A stretch of 32,349 bases of DNA from an uncultured Kangiellaceae bacterium (GTDB taxonomy: Bacteria; Pseudomonadota; Gammaproteobacteria; Enterobacterales; Kangiellaceae), in the NCBI GenBank assembly GCA_905479925.1, contig CAJQOL010000010.1:1-32349 (forward strand), written 5' to 3'. A model generated the notes under the pieces. The model did not search any database. It had not been told where the DNA came from and was given only the letters and a program-made list of their open reading frames with translations. Each line of letters begins with the position of its first letter. Within the stretch, counting starts at the first letter, position 1. Of the stretch, positions 1-8,142 are shown piece by piece. A program made the position numbers and the translations under genes.

Positions 1-1149
1 GTCGTTAGTATCAATAATAAAGGCCAACACCACATTGATATGTTAAAACCTGACGGCAGCCTGCTGTCTAGCCACCCAATCGTACGACCACCAGAGATCC
101 CAAAATTTCGCCTAATTCAACCTAACTTTGCACCGTCGCACGAGCAGCTCATTTTTAGTACGGGAAAACAGCTGTTTACACTTTCTTTCGACGGGAAAAT
201 CACTAAAATTAGCTCTCCATTTGCAGACAGTATGATGCAGCCCGAATTTCATCCCGATGGCAAAAAGCTACTCATGCTTAAGGGGCCGTATGATAGCGAT
301 ATTGTTAAAATAGAGTTAAATCAATTATCCGCGCTAGACGACTTTGCACCGGCAGAACAGACAACGCAGACGGAATCAACGCAAACACAAACGGATAAAA
401 CTCGTATTTATAATAGTTTAGTCCGTACCAATGTTGGCGAAGATCACGCTATTTTCCAACCTGGGGGTGAATCAATTGCATTTTGGTCAGAACGCTCGGG
501 AGAGCCACAGATTTGGATAACCGATAAAAACGGCACCAGGCAATTAACCCGCTTTCCAATAGATTCCTATATTCGAGGATTTGACTGGGCGGCGGATGGT
601 AACAGCCTTTTGATTAATGTAAACAGCATGCTCACGCGGATTTACTTAAACAAGGAACAACAGTCTTTTCCAATGGACCATGCCGTTGTCCGCTTGTATC
701 AATGGGACAGTAACGATAATACCGCTTTGCTGCAGCTACGCATAAAAGGGGTCTCAACATTTGTTGAATACAACTTAAACAGCTCGGACTACCGAGAAAT
801 AACCGATAACTTTGTGTTGTGGGCGCAAAAAAGTAACGATGGGCGTCTAATTTATAAAGATATTCTGGATCAGTTTTGGCAACCCGGTCCGGTTGAGGAT
901 CAAAAAATTCATGCGCTAGATAAGATAGGAAATAAATCCAAGTCCTTCATCATTAATGATAATGTGATCTATTCCGTTAACAAAGAAAATAAAATCTGGT
1001 CTTATAACATTGATACCAAAGTATTCAGTATTCTCGCTGACGCTGGCAAAAGTATTGATTATTTAACGGATGCCAATCAAACGCATCTTTTGATGACCAT
1101 TCAAGTTGCTGCAAAGAAAGAAGTGGTTGAACTTTCGGTAAGCGATTGA
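1..1149 (+). CDS. TolB-like/WD40 beta-propeller protein, C-terminal part (5' truncated by window)
   Basis: The reading frame is open from base 1 (13 codons precede the first in-frame ATG at 40), so the gene starts upstream of the window; about 382 residues are visible. They contain repeated propeller blades of the TolB/PD40 kind: 'PEFHPDGKKLLML' and 'IFQPGGESIAFWSERSGEP', followed by 'IWITDKNGTRQLT' and 'FDWAADGNSLLI'. Such propellers in gammaproteobacteria are often the periplasmic half of CadC-like proteins, with an N-terminal winged-helix DNA-binding domain and one membrane helix. That half would lie outside the window, so the CadC-like assignment is inference. A low-complexity Thr/Gln stretch near residues 117-132 of the visible part (TTQTESTQTQTDKT) probably forms a loop between blades. 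The gene converges with the next one, with a 30 bp gap. No catalytic motif is visible. Confidence 0.75.
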   Translation, partial: VVSINNKGQHHIDMLKPDGSLLSSHPIVRPPEIPKFRLIQPNFAPSHEQLIFSTGKQLFTLSFDGKITKISSPFADSMMQPEFHPDGKKLLMLKGPYDSDIVKIELNQLSALDDFAPAEQTTQTESTQTQTDKTRIYNSLVRTNVGEDHAIFQPGGESIAFWSERSGEPQIWITDKNGTRQLTRFPIDSYIRGFDWAADGNSLLINVNSMLTRIYLNKEQQSFPMDHAVVRLYQWDSNDNTALLQLRIKGVSTFVEYNLNSSDYREITDNFVLWAQKSNDGRLIYKDILDQFWQPGPVEDQKIHALDKIGNKSKSFIINDNVIYSVNKENKIWSYNIDTKVFSILADAGKSIDYLTDANQTHLLMTIQVAAKKEVVELSVSD

Positions 1150-1179
1150 CGTAACTGTAATGAGTCAAAAGGGAGAAGG

Positions 1180-2238
1180 TTAACTCAATAACTGAGTTAT
1201 GTCGGACAGGGCGGTTTTCAGACCATATTCTTGACCACGGCCTTCCAGACTGGTAATCATTGAGGATAGTTTGTCAGCAACATTCAGCTGTTCCGCGCAC
1301 GCACAAATATCATCCACGGATAATGAAGCACTGATTGTATAATTGCTAGCCACACAATCCTTAAGTCGGCTCGGCTGATCCTTAGAAACAGCTACAGAAA
1401 CACTCGGTTTAGCTAACTCTATGGACTGTAAAAGCGTTCCGCCGGCTCCAATTACTCGGCCTTTCGCTTCATTTAACAGTACCAGAAACTCCTTAGATGA
1501 AACGGAAGAAAGGCACTGTATGTCAGCGTCTTCGGGGGTCGTTTGTGGATAATTGGAGCCAAATATAACCACCGTCTTAATACCCGTTTTTGATTGAACG
1601 CTTTTTGCCGCCTGATAAAACACATCCGCTGCAAGCTTTCCGTCTAGCTGGTGACCGCCAGAACCGCTACTAAAAAGAAAAAATTCTCCCGATTTCAGAT
1701 CATATTTAGCCAAGGTTGTAGAGACATCCTCAGAAGAAAAATACGGCAGAATTGGCCCAATATTCTTCGGTTCAGGTTTGTCCAAAAGGCTGAGTTTAAG
1801 CTTTTCAATCCAGCTTAACGGAGTAACCGTATAAGTCGGCTGAACGACCCAGTGAATATCAGTATTAAGGATACGTCGTAAAGATAGTCCTCTACTTCGC
1901 TTTCTTTGATGCTGAGAAATAAAAATAACTTTAGCGCCCTGCTTTTTTGCAAAGCGAAACTGTTTTGCTCTTCCGGAACAGTCAAAAATAACCAGATCAG
2001 GTTTAATCGACTCAATGACTTGTTTGACTTTAGGTGTATCTTTGGTTGCAGAATGGTGGCTTAAATGGGTAGTAAACTGGCATGAATTTGAGTACTCGAC
2101 CCGAGTACTCAATATAAAATGAATATCCGCACCTGGAATTGCTTGCTGTACTGCCGTAGCCAAGATTGTCGACCGCATATACTCACCGATCCCCTTATTA
2201 GAGGATACTGGAATAAATAGTATGACGGGATTTTCCAT
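1180..2238 (-). CDS. putative GT-B fold glycosyltransferase (MurG/GT28-like C-terminal half)
   Basis: This 352-residue protein has no signal peptide. The N-terminal half opens with a hydrophobic strand and a glycine loop (ILFIPVSSNKGIGEYMRS), as in nucleotide-sugar glycosyltransferases that scan for an N-terminal acceptor site. Further on are 'PDLVIFDCSGRAKQFRFAKK' and 'KVIFISQHQRK'. The C-terminal half has 'FFLFSSGSGGHQLDGKLAAD' and 'GRVIGAGGTLLQSIELAKPS', the glycine-rich donor-binding pattern of GT-B/MurG-like enzymes. The substrate cannot be read from sequence. It lies 114 bp downstream of the glycerophosphotransferase-family gene on the same strand, which suggests a shared role in a surface polymer. 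The start ATG has only a weak Shine-Dalgarno sequence. A 7-bp hairpin (1181-1199) overlaps the stop region. A non-glycosyltransferase GT-B homologue, for example a PseG-like hydrolase, remains possible. Confidence 0.6.
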   Translation of the reverse strand: MENPVILFIPVSSNKGIGEYMRSTILATAVQQAIPGADIHFILSTRVEYSNSCQFTTHLSHHSATKDTPKVKQVIESIKPDLVIFDCSGRAKQFRFAKKQGAKVIFISQHQRKRSRGLSLRRILNTDIHWVVQPTYTVTPLSWIEKLKLSLLDKPEPKNIGPILPYFSSEDVSTTLAKYDLKSGEFFLFSSGSGGHQLDGKLAADVFYQAAKSVQSKTGIKTVVIFGSNYPQTTPEDADIQCLSSVSSKEFLVLLNEAKGRVIGAGGTLLQSIELAKPSVSVAVSKDQPSRLKDCVASNYTISASLSVDDICACAEQLNVADKLSSMITSLEGRGQEYGLKTALSDITQLLS

Positions 2239-2352
2239 ATCGTATCAGACGCTTTGAACGGCAAATGCGCCATTCTATATTAATTAACAATTAAGCAATA
2301 CTAATGAAAGCAACTATCTTCATTGTATTACAGGATTCTTTTAAGTTTCTGG

Positions 2353-3378
2353 CTACCACTTCCAATAACCAAGCTTTTTACGCAATTTATAGTTTCTTAA
2401 CAAGTTCCAAGGTTTAGGCTTCAAAGGGCCCGATGGCTGGTTCGTCAACTGATCAACTTCAGCCATAATCCTATTTGCCGACTGACCATCGGCGTAAGGA
2501 TGAAGACGTGCGTTTTCATCTCTAATATGGCGAACAAGATTGTCGCTTTCAGTCATCGCTTGTTTGAGCGCCGCTTCAATCTGACTGGATTGCCCAATAT
2601 CAATCAGGTAATTGCCTGGCTCAGAATTGTTAAAGGTTACCGCAGGTTTTCCAAGCAAAAGGAACTCACTGATAATCGACGACGTATCAGAAAATAAAAC
2701 ATCGGCGCGTTTAAGCAACGGCAAACAGGAATCGATAGTAACAATCTCAAAATTATCTGAGGAAATAGTTCGATACATGTCAATCCACTCGGGGTTCATC
2801 TTTGGGTGAAACTTCACCAACCAATAGAAATCACCTTTTAGTACCTGTCTTTTTATTTCATCAAAACATTCTAGTGCACAGGTTAGATTGGGCGAAAAGG
2901 TTGGAGCGAACAGCACTACGGGAAGATCGGTTTGCAGGTTATAGGGTTTCGTTTGGAACAATGGGTCTAACTTTGGCCAACCTGTTTCTTTTACGTGAAA
3001 GTGGCCATACTGTTTTGCCAACTGGTTAAATTTATCAGTGGTTATTTGCCCGTGGGTGCAATAAAGGTCAAAAAAGCCCCTAATCCTAAAATGACCTTTC
3101 TTCTTCCACTCAAGACCATGAAAAACTTGAACCTTGAGACCAGCGATAAATCCGGGTACGTGGTTCCCGGGCACAAATACTGCGATGGGTTGATAATCAA
3201 TAGCCTCTTGTATTGTTTCTAGGCGAGTCTCAGTATCATTAAAGTTAGCTAAATTGACCTTATCTCCTTCAACAAACCACGCGCACTGATCGCCACGCCC
3301 CAAAATAACATCTTGAATAGGGCGAAGGATCTCAAATGAATAATTCTGAGAAATATATAAAAGGTATCGCTTTTCCAT
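2353..3378 (-). CDS. CDP-glycerol glycerophosphotransferase family protein
   Basis: This 341-residue protein carries hallmarks of the teichoic-acid TagB/TagF Glyphos_transf fold: 'VVLFAPTFSPNLT' near residue 155, 'WLVKFHPKMNPEW' near 187, and 'ADVLFSDTSSIISEFLLLGK' near 225-245, the C-terminal nucleotide-binding loop. Family members transfer glycerol phosphate (or ribitol phosphate) from the CDP-activated form to a growing polymer or a glycan. In Gram-negative bacteria they occur in capsule and LPS decoration loci. The protein is shorter than multi-domain TagF and close to the bare catalytic region. The C-terminal end is basic (PKPWNLLRNYKLRKKLGYWK), which may favour membrane-surface attachment. 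The gene diverges from the glycerol-3-phosphate cytidylyltransferase at 3624, which would supply its CDP-glycerol donor. The Shine-Dalgarno sequence is weak. The exact acceptor is unknown. Confidence 0.82.
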   Translation of the reverse strand: MEKRYLLYISQNYSFEILRPIQDVILGRGDQCAWFVEGDKVNLANFNDTETRLETIQEAIDYQPIAVFVPGNHVPGFIAGLKVQVFHGLEWKKKGHFRIRGFFDLYCTHGQITTDKFNQLAKQYGHFHVKETGWPKLDPLFQTKPYNLQTDLPVVLFAPTFSPNLTCALECFDEIKRQVLKGDFYWLVKFHPKMNPEWIDMYRTISSDNFEIVTIDSCLPLLKRADVLFSDTSSIISEFLLLGKPAVTFNNSEPGNYLIDIGQSSQIEAALKQAMTESDNLVRHIRDENARLHPYADGQSANRIMAEVDQLTNQPSGPLKPKPWNLLRNYKLRKKLGYWKW

Positions 3379-3470
3379 GAGCAGAGTAGGTATAAAAGCC
3401 GAATAAGGGATTCTAGATCGTATGCCTTAAGAAAAGAAGTCTTTTCGCCGCGATATTGATTTTATCGATA

Positions 3471-3500
3471 TTCACAGCAAATAGCGGTCAATGCTACAAT
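3471..3500 (+). promoter_or_regulatory. candidate sigma70 promoter of the cytidylyltransferase gene
   Basis: TTCACA (3471-3476) and TACAAT (3495-3500) are separated by 18 bp. They lie in the 245 bp divergent gap and face the gene at 3624, leaving a leader of about 115 nt. This is pattern matching only. Confidence 0.4.
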
Positions 3501-3623
3501 AGCTTCGGTTTGGTCGATCAGCTGGACTACCGGAACTAACCATCTGATTTATTCCAATTTTGAGACTATATTACCTCGAGTTCAGGTTACAATAGAATAA
3601 ATCGTCAATTAAAAGAGCTACTT

Positions 3624-4034
3624 GTGAAGAAAATCATTACCTTTGGTACCTTCGATGTTTTTCATGTTGGTCATGTAAAAATTTTACAGCGGGCTGCTGC
3701 ACTAGGTGATCACCTAACCGTCGGTATATCTTCCGATGCGTTAAACAAGTCCAAAAAAGGACGTTTTCCGATTTACTCTCAGCAAAGTAGAATGGAAATT
3801 ATTGCTGCTATGGGATGTGTCGACCATGTTTTTGTTGAAGAGTCATTAGAGCTTAAGGGCCAATACATTAAGCAGTTTGAATCCGATGCATTGGTTATGG
3901 GAGATGACTGGAAAGGCAAATTTGATCATTTTGAATCACAGTGCGAAGTGATTTATATGCCAAGAACTCCTTCGGTTTCAACTACCGAAATTATTGAGGT
4001 GGTTCGAACCACCCCAGACTTGGATCCAGGCTAA
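3624..4034 (+). CDS. tagD: glycerol-3-phosphate cytidylyltransferase (TagD type)
   Basis: The enzyme would make CDP-glycerol from CTP and sn-glycerol 3-phosphate. At 136 residues it is close to the usual size of TagD (about 130). The nucleotidyltransferase signature HxGH is at residues 14-17 (FDVFHVGHVKIL). The TagD-specific block 'MGDDWKGKFD' is at about 92-101, and the 'RTPSVSTTEII' block at 114-124 corresponds to the RTSGISTT motif that closes over the nucleotide. Translation starts at GTG, preceded by an AAGAG element; no upstream in-frame ATG fits. It is divergent from the CDP-glycerol glycerophosphotransferase-family gene, so donor synthesis and use are adjacent. The close match to TagD motifs makes another cytidylyl- or adenylyltransferase activity less likely, but HldE- or FAD synthase-like relatives share the fold. 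Confidence 0.88.
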   Translation: MKKIITFGTFDVFHVGHVKILQRAAALGDHLTVGISSDALNKSKKGRFPIYSQQSRMEIIAAMGCVDHVFVEESLELKGQYIKQFESDALVMGDDWKGKFDHFESQCEVIYMPRTPSVSTTEIIEVVRTTPDLDPG

Positions 4035-4077
4035 CCCGTTGCAGCCGCCAGGCTAGAATCAGTGATTCTTACTTTGG

Positions 4078-7000
4078 CTAAAACCCCTCAATTGGCTGGA
4101 ACAGTGCCTGCCAGTCTTCATTGGTAAGGTTCATTGTATCCAAGGCATCTTGGTCATAAAGCCCCTGCGCAATTTTGTTTTTCTGTAATTGCATCTGCTG
4201 AATTTTTTCTTCGACCGTACCTTTCGTAATTAATTTATAAACAAACACCGGCTTATCCTGTCCGATCCGATAGGCCCTATCATTTGCCTGTTGCTCGGCG
4301 GCGGGATTCCACCATGGATCATAGTGAATAACGGTATCGGCAGCGGTAAGGTTAAGACCAACACCACCAGCCTTTAAGCTAATCAAGAAAATAGGCACTT
4401 CACTATTTTGGAATTGTTCTACCAGCTTGCCTCTGTGTTTACTCTTTCCGGTTAACATCAAATAGGAGATGGACATTGCTTTTAATTCTTCAGCAATAAT
4501 ATCCAGCATACTGGTAAAAGAGGAGAATAATAATATTCGACGCCCCTGTGAGACCATTGTTGGTAAACGCATTTTTAACCAGCTGATTTTTGCTGAGGCG
4601 TTCATATTTTGCGCTGATTCAAGTTTTATTAAGTTTGAGTGGCAGCAAACTTGGCGCAATTTTAGCAGTGCGTTACCAATTAAGAATTGATTACGGCTAT
4701 TAGTTTCTAGCGTCATTGCTTTATTGACTTGTTCCATCATCGATACTCGAATCGTTTCATAGAGATCCGCTTGCGGCTGCTCTAACTCAATAGTCGTTAC
4801 CATTTCAGTCTTGCTTGGTAATTCTTTGGCAACTTCATTTTTGGTTCGACGTAACATCAATGGCGCAACTCGTTTTGCTAATAATGTTTGACGATGATAG
4901 TCCTGGTTTTTTTCAATCGGTTGACGATATAACTGATTAAACTGATACTCGCTTCCTAGGAAGCTTGGCATTAAAAATTGAAACAACGACCATAACTCAC
5001 CTAAATGATTTTCCATAGGTGTGCCCGTTAAGCAAAGACGATGAACTGAGCGCAGCTCGTTGACCGCTCCAGTGATCTTACTTCGAGTATTTTTTATTAC
5101 CTGCGCTTCATCAAGAATAACTAAATGAAAACGAGTTTTTCTTAATTTATTGATATCCCTAAGAACTAAACCGTAACTGGTCACGACTAAATCCATCGAC
5201 GGAATTTTTTCATACAAGCCCGCGCGCTTAGTGCCAGATAGTTTCATAAATTTAAGAGATGGTGCAAATTTCTGAGTTTCTTGCTGCCAATTAGAAAGCA
5301 AACTTGTCGGCGCAATCACTAAGCAGGGAGTCTTCATTCTGCCACGTTTCTTTTCAACCAGAATATGCGAGATAGTTTGAATTGTTTTTCCTAACCCCAT
5401 ATCATCCGCAAGTATTCCGCCAAGATGATGTTTTTGCAAAAACTGCAACCAGTTTAACCCTGCTTGCTGATAATCCCTTAATTCTCCTTTTAGCTCCCTT
5501 GGAACAGTAATTTTTCTGATCCCTTTATCATTGGCTAATTGTTTTGCTTTTTTGGCTAAATCCTTACCGCTCTCCCAAGTCAGAGACAATCCGCTGGCTG
5601 CTTTTTTCCCTCGATATTTAGTCTTCTTTTCGAACTCCAATAAAGGAATAAGACGCCCAAACTGATTAGTGGGCAAACGAAGGCGTTTTTCGTCGTTGAG
5701 ACTTTTCTCATCATTAAGTTCAACAAACGATGAAAAGATAGCTTGTACCCGCTCCCTCTCCAAAGACAAGGTCTCCCCAGTTTCGAGTTTTATTTTCAGA
5801 TTAGAATCTCCATCACTATGATTAAAATTCAGCTCATCGCGATGGATTAACGATACAATATAAGGCATCAAATTTACCGACTTACCACTTATTTTGACGC
5901 CAACTTCAAGTTCAAACCAGTCAAACTCTTCATCACTCTCAAAGTCAGTTAAAGCTTGCGTTTCAGAAGACAATAAGTCTAACTGCTCGGGTATTTCCGG
6001 GCTATCATCTGTAATTTTTTTGCTTGCTTTTTCTAAAGTCTTAGGAGCGACGACTTCACTTCCTTGACGCACATCAACGTACCACTCTCTGGCGGTCACT
6101 TGATTAAGTCTAAAACCTTTACCTATCTCTACCTTCCAACCCAGCTGGTGTAAGCCATTCAAAATTGGCAACATATGGCTTAGGTGACTATCAAACTCCC
6201 TGTCTCCAAAGTGAAAAGGTTCGATCGTAGGTATCTCATAGCAAGCTTCCAAAACAGGTAAGCTTTCTATTTGTAATAAATGGTTGGAGAGTGCTTCGCT
6301 AAAATCTCTTTTTGCTTCCCTTTCTAATACCAATGGTAATAAGTTTTTTAACGAAAACTGTTTACCGTTGATATCAAAAGATAATTTAACAACATCAAAA
6401 TTCTTAACCGCTTCCTTACGCCATGGCATAGTAACTTCTGTACTTGTCACTTTAATCGTTGGTCGAATTTCAAACGTACGTTTGTTCATTAATTCAGAAA
6501 ACAGCTTTTTACTTTTTTCAGCGGCTTTTGCAAATATTTCAATTATTGAGTTGTGCTTTAAATCTAGAAAATAGTTTTCACTCATTTGTTCTAGATTTGC
6601 GGAGTTATCATCGCGCCAAAAATTGGGGTTTCGAGCAGAAAGTTGAATTGGAGCTCGGTGACTCGATTGCCAGAATAGTCGCTCGGTTAAGGCCAGAGCT
6701 TTAATAAATCGGTTACCTTCACTATTGCCGATAATTTCAAACTCATTATCAGCCATTTTTAACGAGGAATATATTCTTTTGAGCGTCGAACTGATTTGAC
6801 TCGCGTTGGCCCTACAACCGACACGCTTATCGATAAAATATAAAATCTGTTGGTCGGCTAAACTATAGAATTTAGTTTGTTTATTACCAACTAACTCAGC
6901 GTCAATAGCATCCTTCAAATTAATGGGACTTTTTACTTGAAATTTACCGTCTTTGGTTAAATAAGCCTTCTGAACTTCAACGACCCAATGCTCATCTCTG

Positions 7001-7443
7001 CGATGCAGCAAGTAAATAACTCGATGGCGCGCCATTGCTGGAAATGGATCTAGCTTTTGTTTAGTTAACCATTGGCTAATATAACGTTTACCCGATGATG
7101 CTTTAAGTTGTTGATTAGTTGACGGTGGTAAGCGATGTAATCGAGTTTTTGATTCTATTGCCAGTGCGGCAAGATGTTCACAGGGAAACTCCTGTGTATC
7201 ATCAGCGTCGTCTTCGCAGCTACAACTACCCAAGGATTCGTTCATGGGCCAATAAAGTACCTGCTTGGTAAACTTACCATCAGTTAGGCAAGTACCTTTT
7301 ATGTAACGCTCTTCTTTAATGTTTTGCCAATTAACCAAATTCTCATCGAATAAGATCGACAAGCCGGACATTAAAGTCTTTTCTGAAAAAAAATTAGTGA
7401 GGTGATCGACCGGACCTTTATACGCCAATGGTCTGTTGATCAT
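4078..7443 (-). CDS. SWIM zinc-finger SNF2-family DNA-dependent ATPase/helicase
   Basis: This 1121-residue protein has an N-terminal SWIM zinc finger (CSC at about residues 73-75 and CEH near 88), a long central region without recognisable motifs, and a C-terminal SNF2 ATPase from about 655. Motif I reads 'GGILADDMGLGKTIQTI' (about 675-690), motif II is DEAQ in 'LVILDEAQVIKN' (about 778), motif III is 'LTGTPMENHLGELWSLF', and motifs V-VI are 'ISLKAGGVGLNLTAADTVIH' and 'QQANDRAYRIGQDKP' (about 1055-1070). Such proteins translocate on double-stranded DNA and remodel protein-DNA or polymerase complexes (RapA/HepA are distant relatives). They rarely unwind DNA. SWIM fingers usually mediate DNA or protein contacts. 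A clear AGGA Shine-Dalgarno lies 8 nt before the ATG. It stands alone, 78 bp downstream of the cyclophilin gene, with no restriction or defence genes beside it. Confidence 0.9.
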   Translation of the reverse strand: MINRPLAYKGPVDHLTNFFSEKTLMSGLSILFDENLVNWQNIKEERYIKGTCLTDGKFTKQVLYWPMNESLGSCSCEDDADDTQEFPCEHLAALAIESKTRLHRLPPSTNQQLKASSGKRYISQWLTKQKLDPFPAMARHRVIYLLHRRDEHWVVEVQKAYLTKDGKFQVKSPINLKDAIDAELVGNKQTKFYSLADQQILYFIDKRVGCRANASQISSTLKRIYSSLKMADNEFEIIGNSEGNRFIKALALTERLFWQSSHRAPIQLSARNPNFWRDDNSANLEQMSENYFLDLKHNSIIEIFAKAAEKSKKLFSELMNKRTFEIRPTIKVTSTEVTMPWRKEAVKNFDVVKLSFDINGKQFSLKNLLPLVLEREAKRDFSEALSNHLLQIESLPVLEACYEIPTIEPFHFGDREFDSHLSHMLPILNGLHQLGWKVEIGKGFRLNQVTAREWYVDVRQGSEVVAPKTLEKASKKITDDSPEIPEQLDLLSSETQALTDFESDEEFDWFELEVGVKISGKSVNLMPYIVSLIHRDELNFNHSDGDSNLKIKLETGETLSLERERVQAIFSSFVELNDEKSLNDEKRLRLPTNQFGRLIPLLEFEKKTKYRGKKAASGLSLTWESGKDLAKKAKQLANDKGIRKITVPRELKGELRDYQQAGLNWLQFLQKHHLGGILADDMGLGKTIQTISHILVEKKRGRMKTPCLVIAPTSLLSNWQQETQKFAPSLKFMKLSGTKRAGLYEKIPSMDLVVTSYGLVLRDINKLRKTRFHLVILDEAQVIKNTRSKITGAVNELRSVHRLCLTGTPMENHLGELWSLFQFLMPSFLGSEYQFNQLYRQPIEKNQDYHRQTLLAKRVAPLMLRRTKNEVAKELPSKTEMVTTIELEQPQADLYETIRVSMMEQVNKAMTLETNSRNQFLIGNALLKLRQVCCHSNLIKLESAQNMNASAKISWLKMRLPTMVSQGRRILLFSSFTSMLDIIAEELKAMSISYLMLTGKSKHRGKLVEQFQNSEVPIFLISLKAGGVGLNLTAADTVIHYDPWWNPAAEQQANDRAYRIGQDKPVFVYKLITKGTVEEKIQQMQLQKNKIAQGLYDQDALDTMNLTNEDWQALFQPIEGF

Positions 7444-7521
7444 GAAATGTTCCTACCTGCTATTTTAATTATTATTAAGCATTCCAGTCTACCAAACTTT
7501 GGGACCAAATTAAAAGCGTTT

Positions 7522-8130
7522 TTACTCGGTAGGATTAAGTAACGTCGCTTTCGTCAAAAAAATAGGCCGTATAGGGACGTTCTCCCATTGGTATTTAGGC
7601 TCTGTATGTACTTGTGTATTAGCAATTAGCTCCAATACTTCTTCTCCCGAAGATACATAACCGAACACCGCATAACCCCAAGTCTTACCAGGGTCTAATC
7701 CTTCATTGTCGGCCATATTAAAGTAAAATTGGCGCATTGCAGAATGAGGTTCCTTTTGTCGCGCCATGGCGATAGTAAATGCACGATTTTTTAGACCATT
7801 TCCCGATTCATTAAAAATTGGAGCAACACGGTCGCGCTCCTCTAAATTTTCATTGTAACCGCCTCCCTGAACAACAAATTCTTTTTCCACGCGATGAAAA
7901 ATGGTGCCATCGTAAGAACCGTTAGCAACGTAGTAAAGAAAGTTGTTAGTAGTGATTGGCGCTCGAATTCGATCTAGCTCAACGCGGATAATTCCTGCAG
8001 TCGTTTTTAATTCGACTTCTGGAAATAAGTTGTCGGGCTGAATATCAGCTCCGGGTTGTTTATTATCGACAGAGTGTGCTGGTACGCTAAACACCGCCAT
8101 CACAACTAACAAGAAGGTTACAATACGCAT
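7522..8130 (-). CDS. periplasmic cyclophilin-type peptidyl-prolyl cis-trans isomerase
   Basis: The 202-residue precursor has a typical signal peptide (MRIVTFLLVVMAVFSVPAHS) with probable cleavage after residue 20. The cyclophilin core follows: 'GTIFHRVEKEFVVQGGGY' holds the catalytic arginine (R80) and Gln88, 'NESGNGLKNRAFTIAMAR' is the next conserved block, and 'SAMRQFYFNMADNEGLD' replaces the more common SA-SQFFIN version. Family members catalyse proline isomerisation during protein folding; the signal peptide places this one in the periplasm, as for PpiA. A GAGG element 7 nt before the ATG supports the start. The gene lies 12 bp downstream of the aldehyde dehydrogenase on the same strand, so the two are probably co-transcribed, although no functional link is obvious. 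Confidence 0.92.
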   Translation of the reverse strand: MRIVTFLLVVMAVFSVPAHSVDNKQPGADIQPDNLFPEVELKTTAGIIRVELDRIRAPITTNNFLYYVANGSYDGTIFHRVEKEFVVQGGGYNENLEERDRVAPIFNESGNGLKNRAFTIAMARQKEPHSAMRQFYFNMADNEGLDPGKTWGYAVFGYVSSGEEVLELIANTQVHTEPKYQWENVPIRPIFLTKATLLNPTE

Positions 8131-8142
8131 AGACAGCCTCTT

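Noticed and set aside
4054-4068. AGAATCAGTGATTCT as a terminator between tagD and the SNF2 gene
   Set aside because: The stem is AT-rich and short and no T run follows; it is too weak to list.
4078-7443. SNF2 protein as part of a defence or restriction system
   Set aside because: No methyltransferase, nuclease, integrase or other defence gene is adjacent; stand-alone SWIM-SNF2 ATPases are common in gammaproteobacteria.
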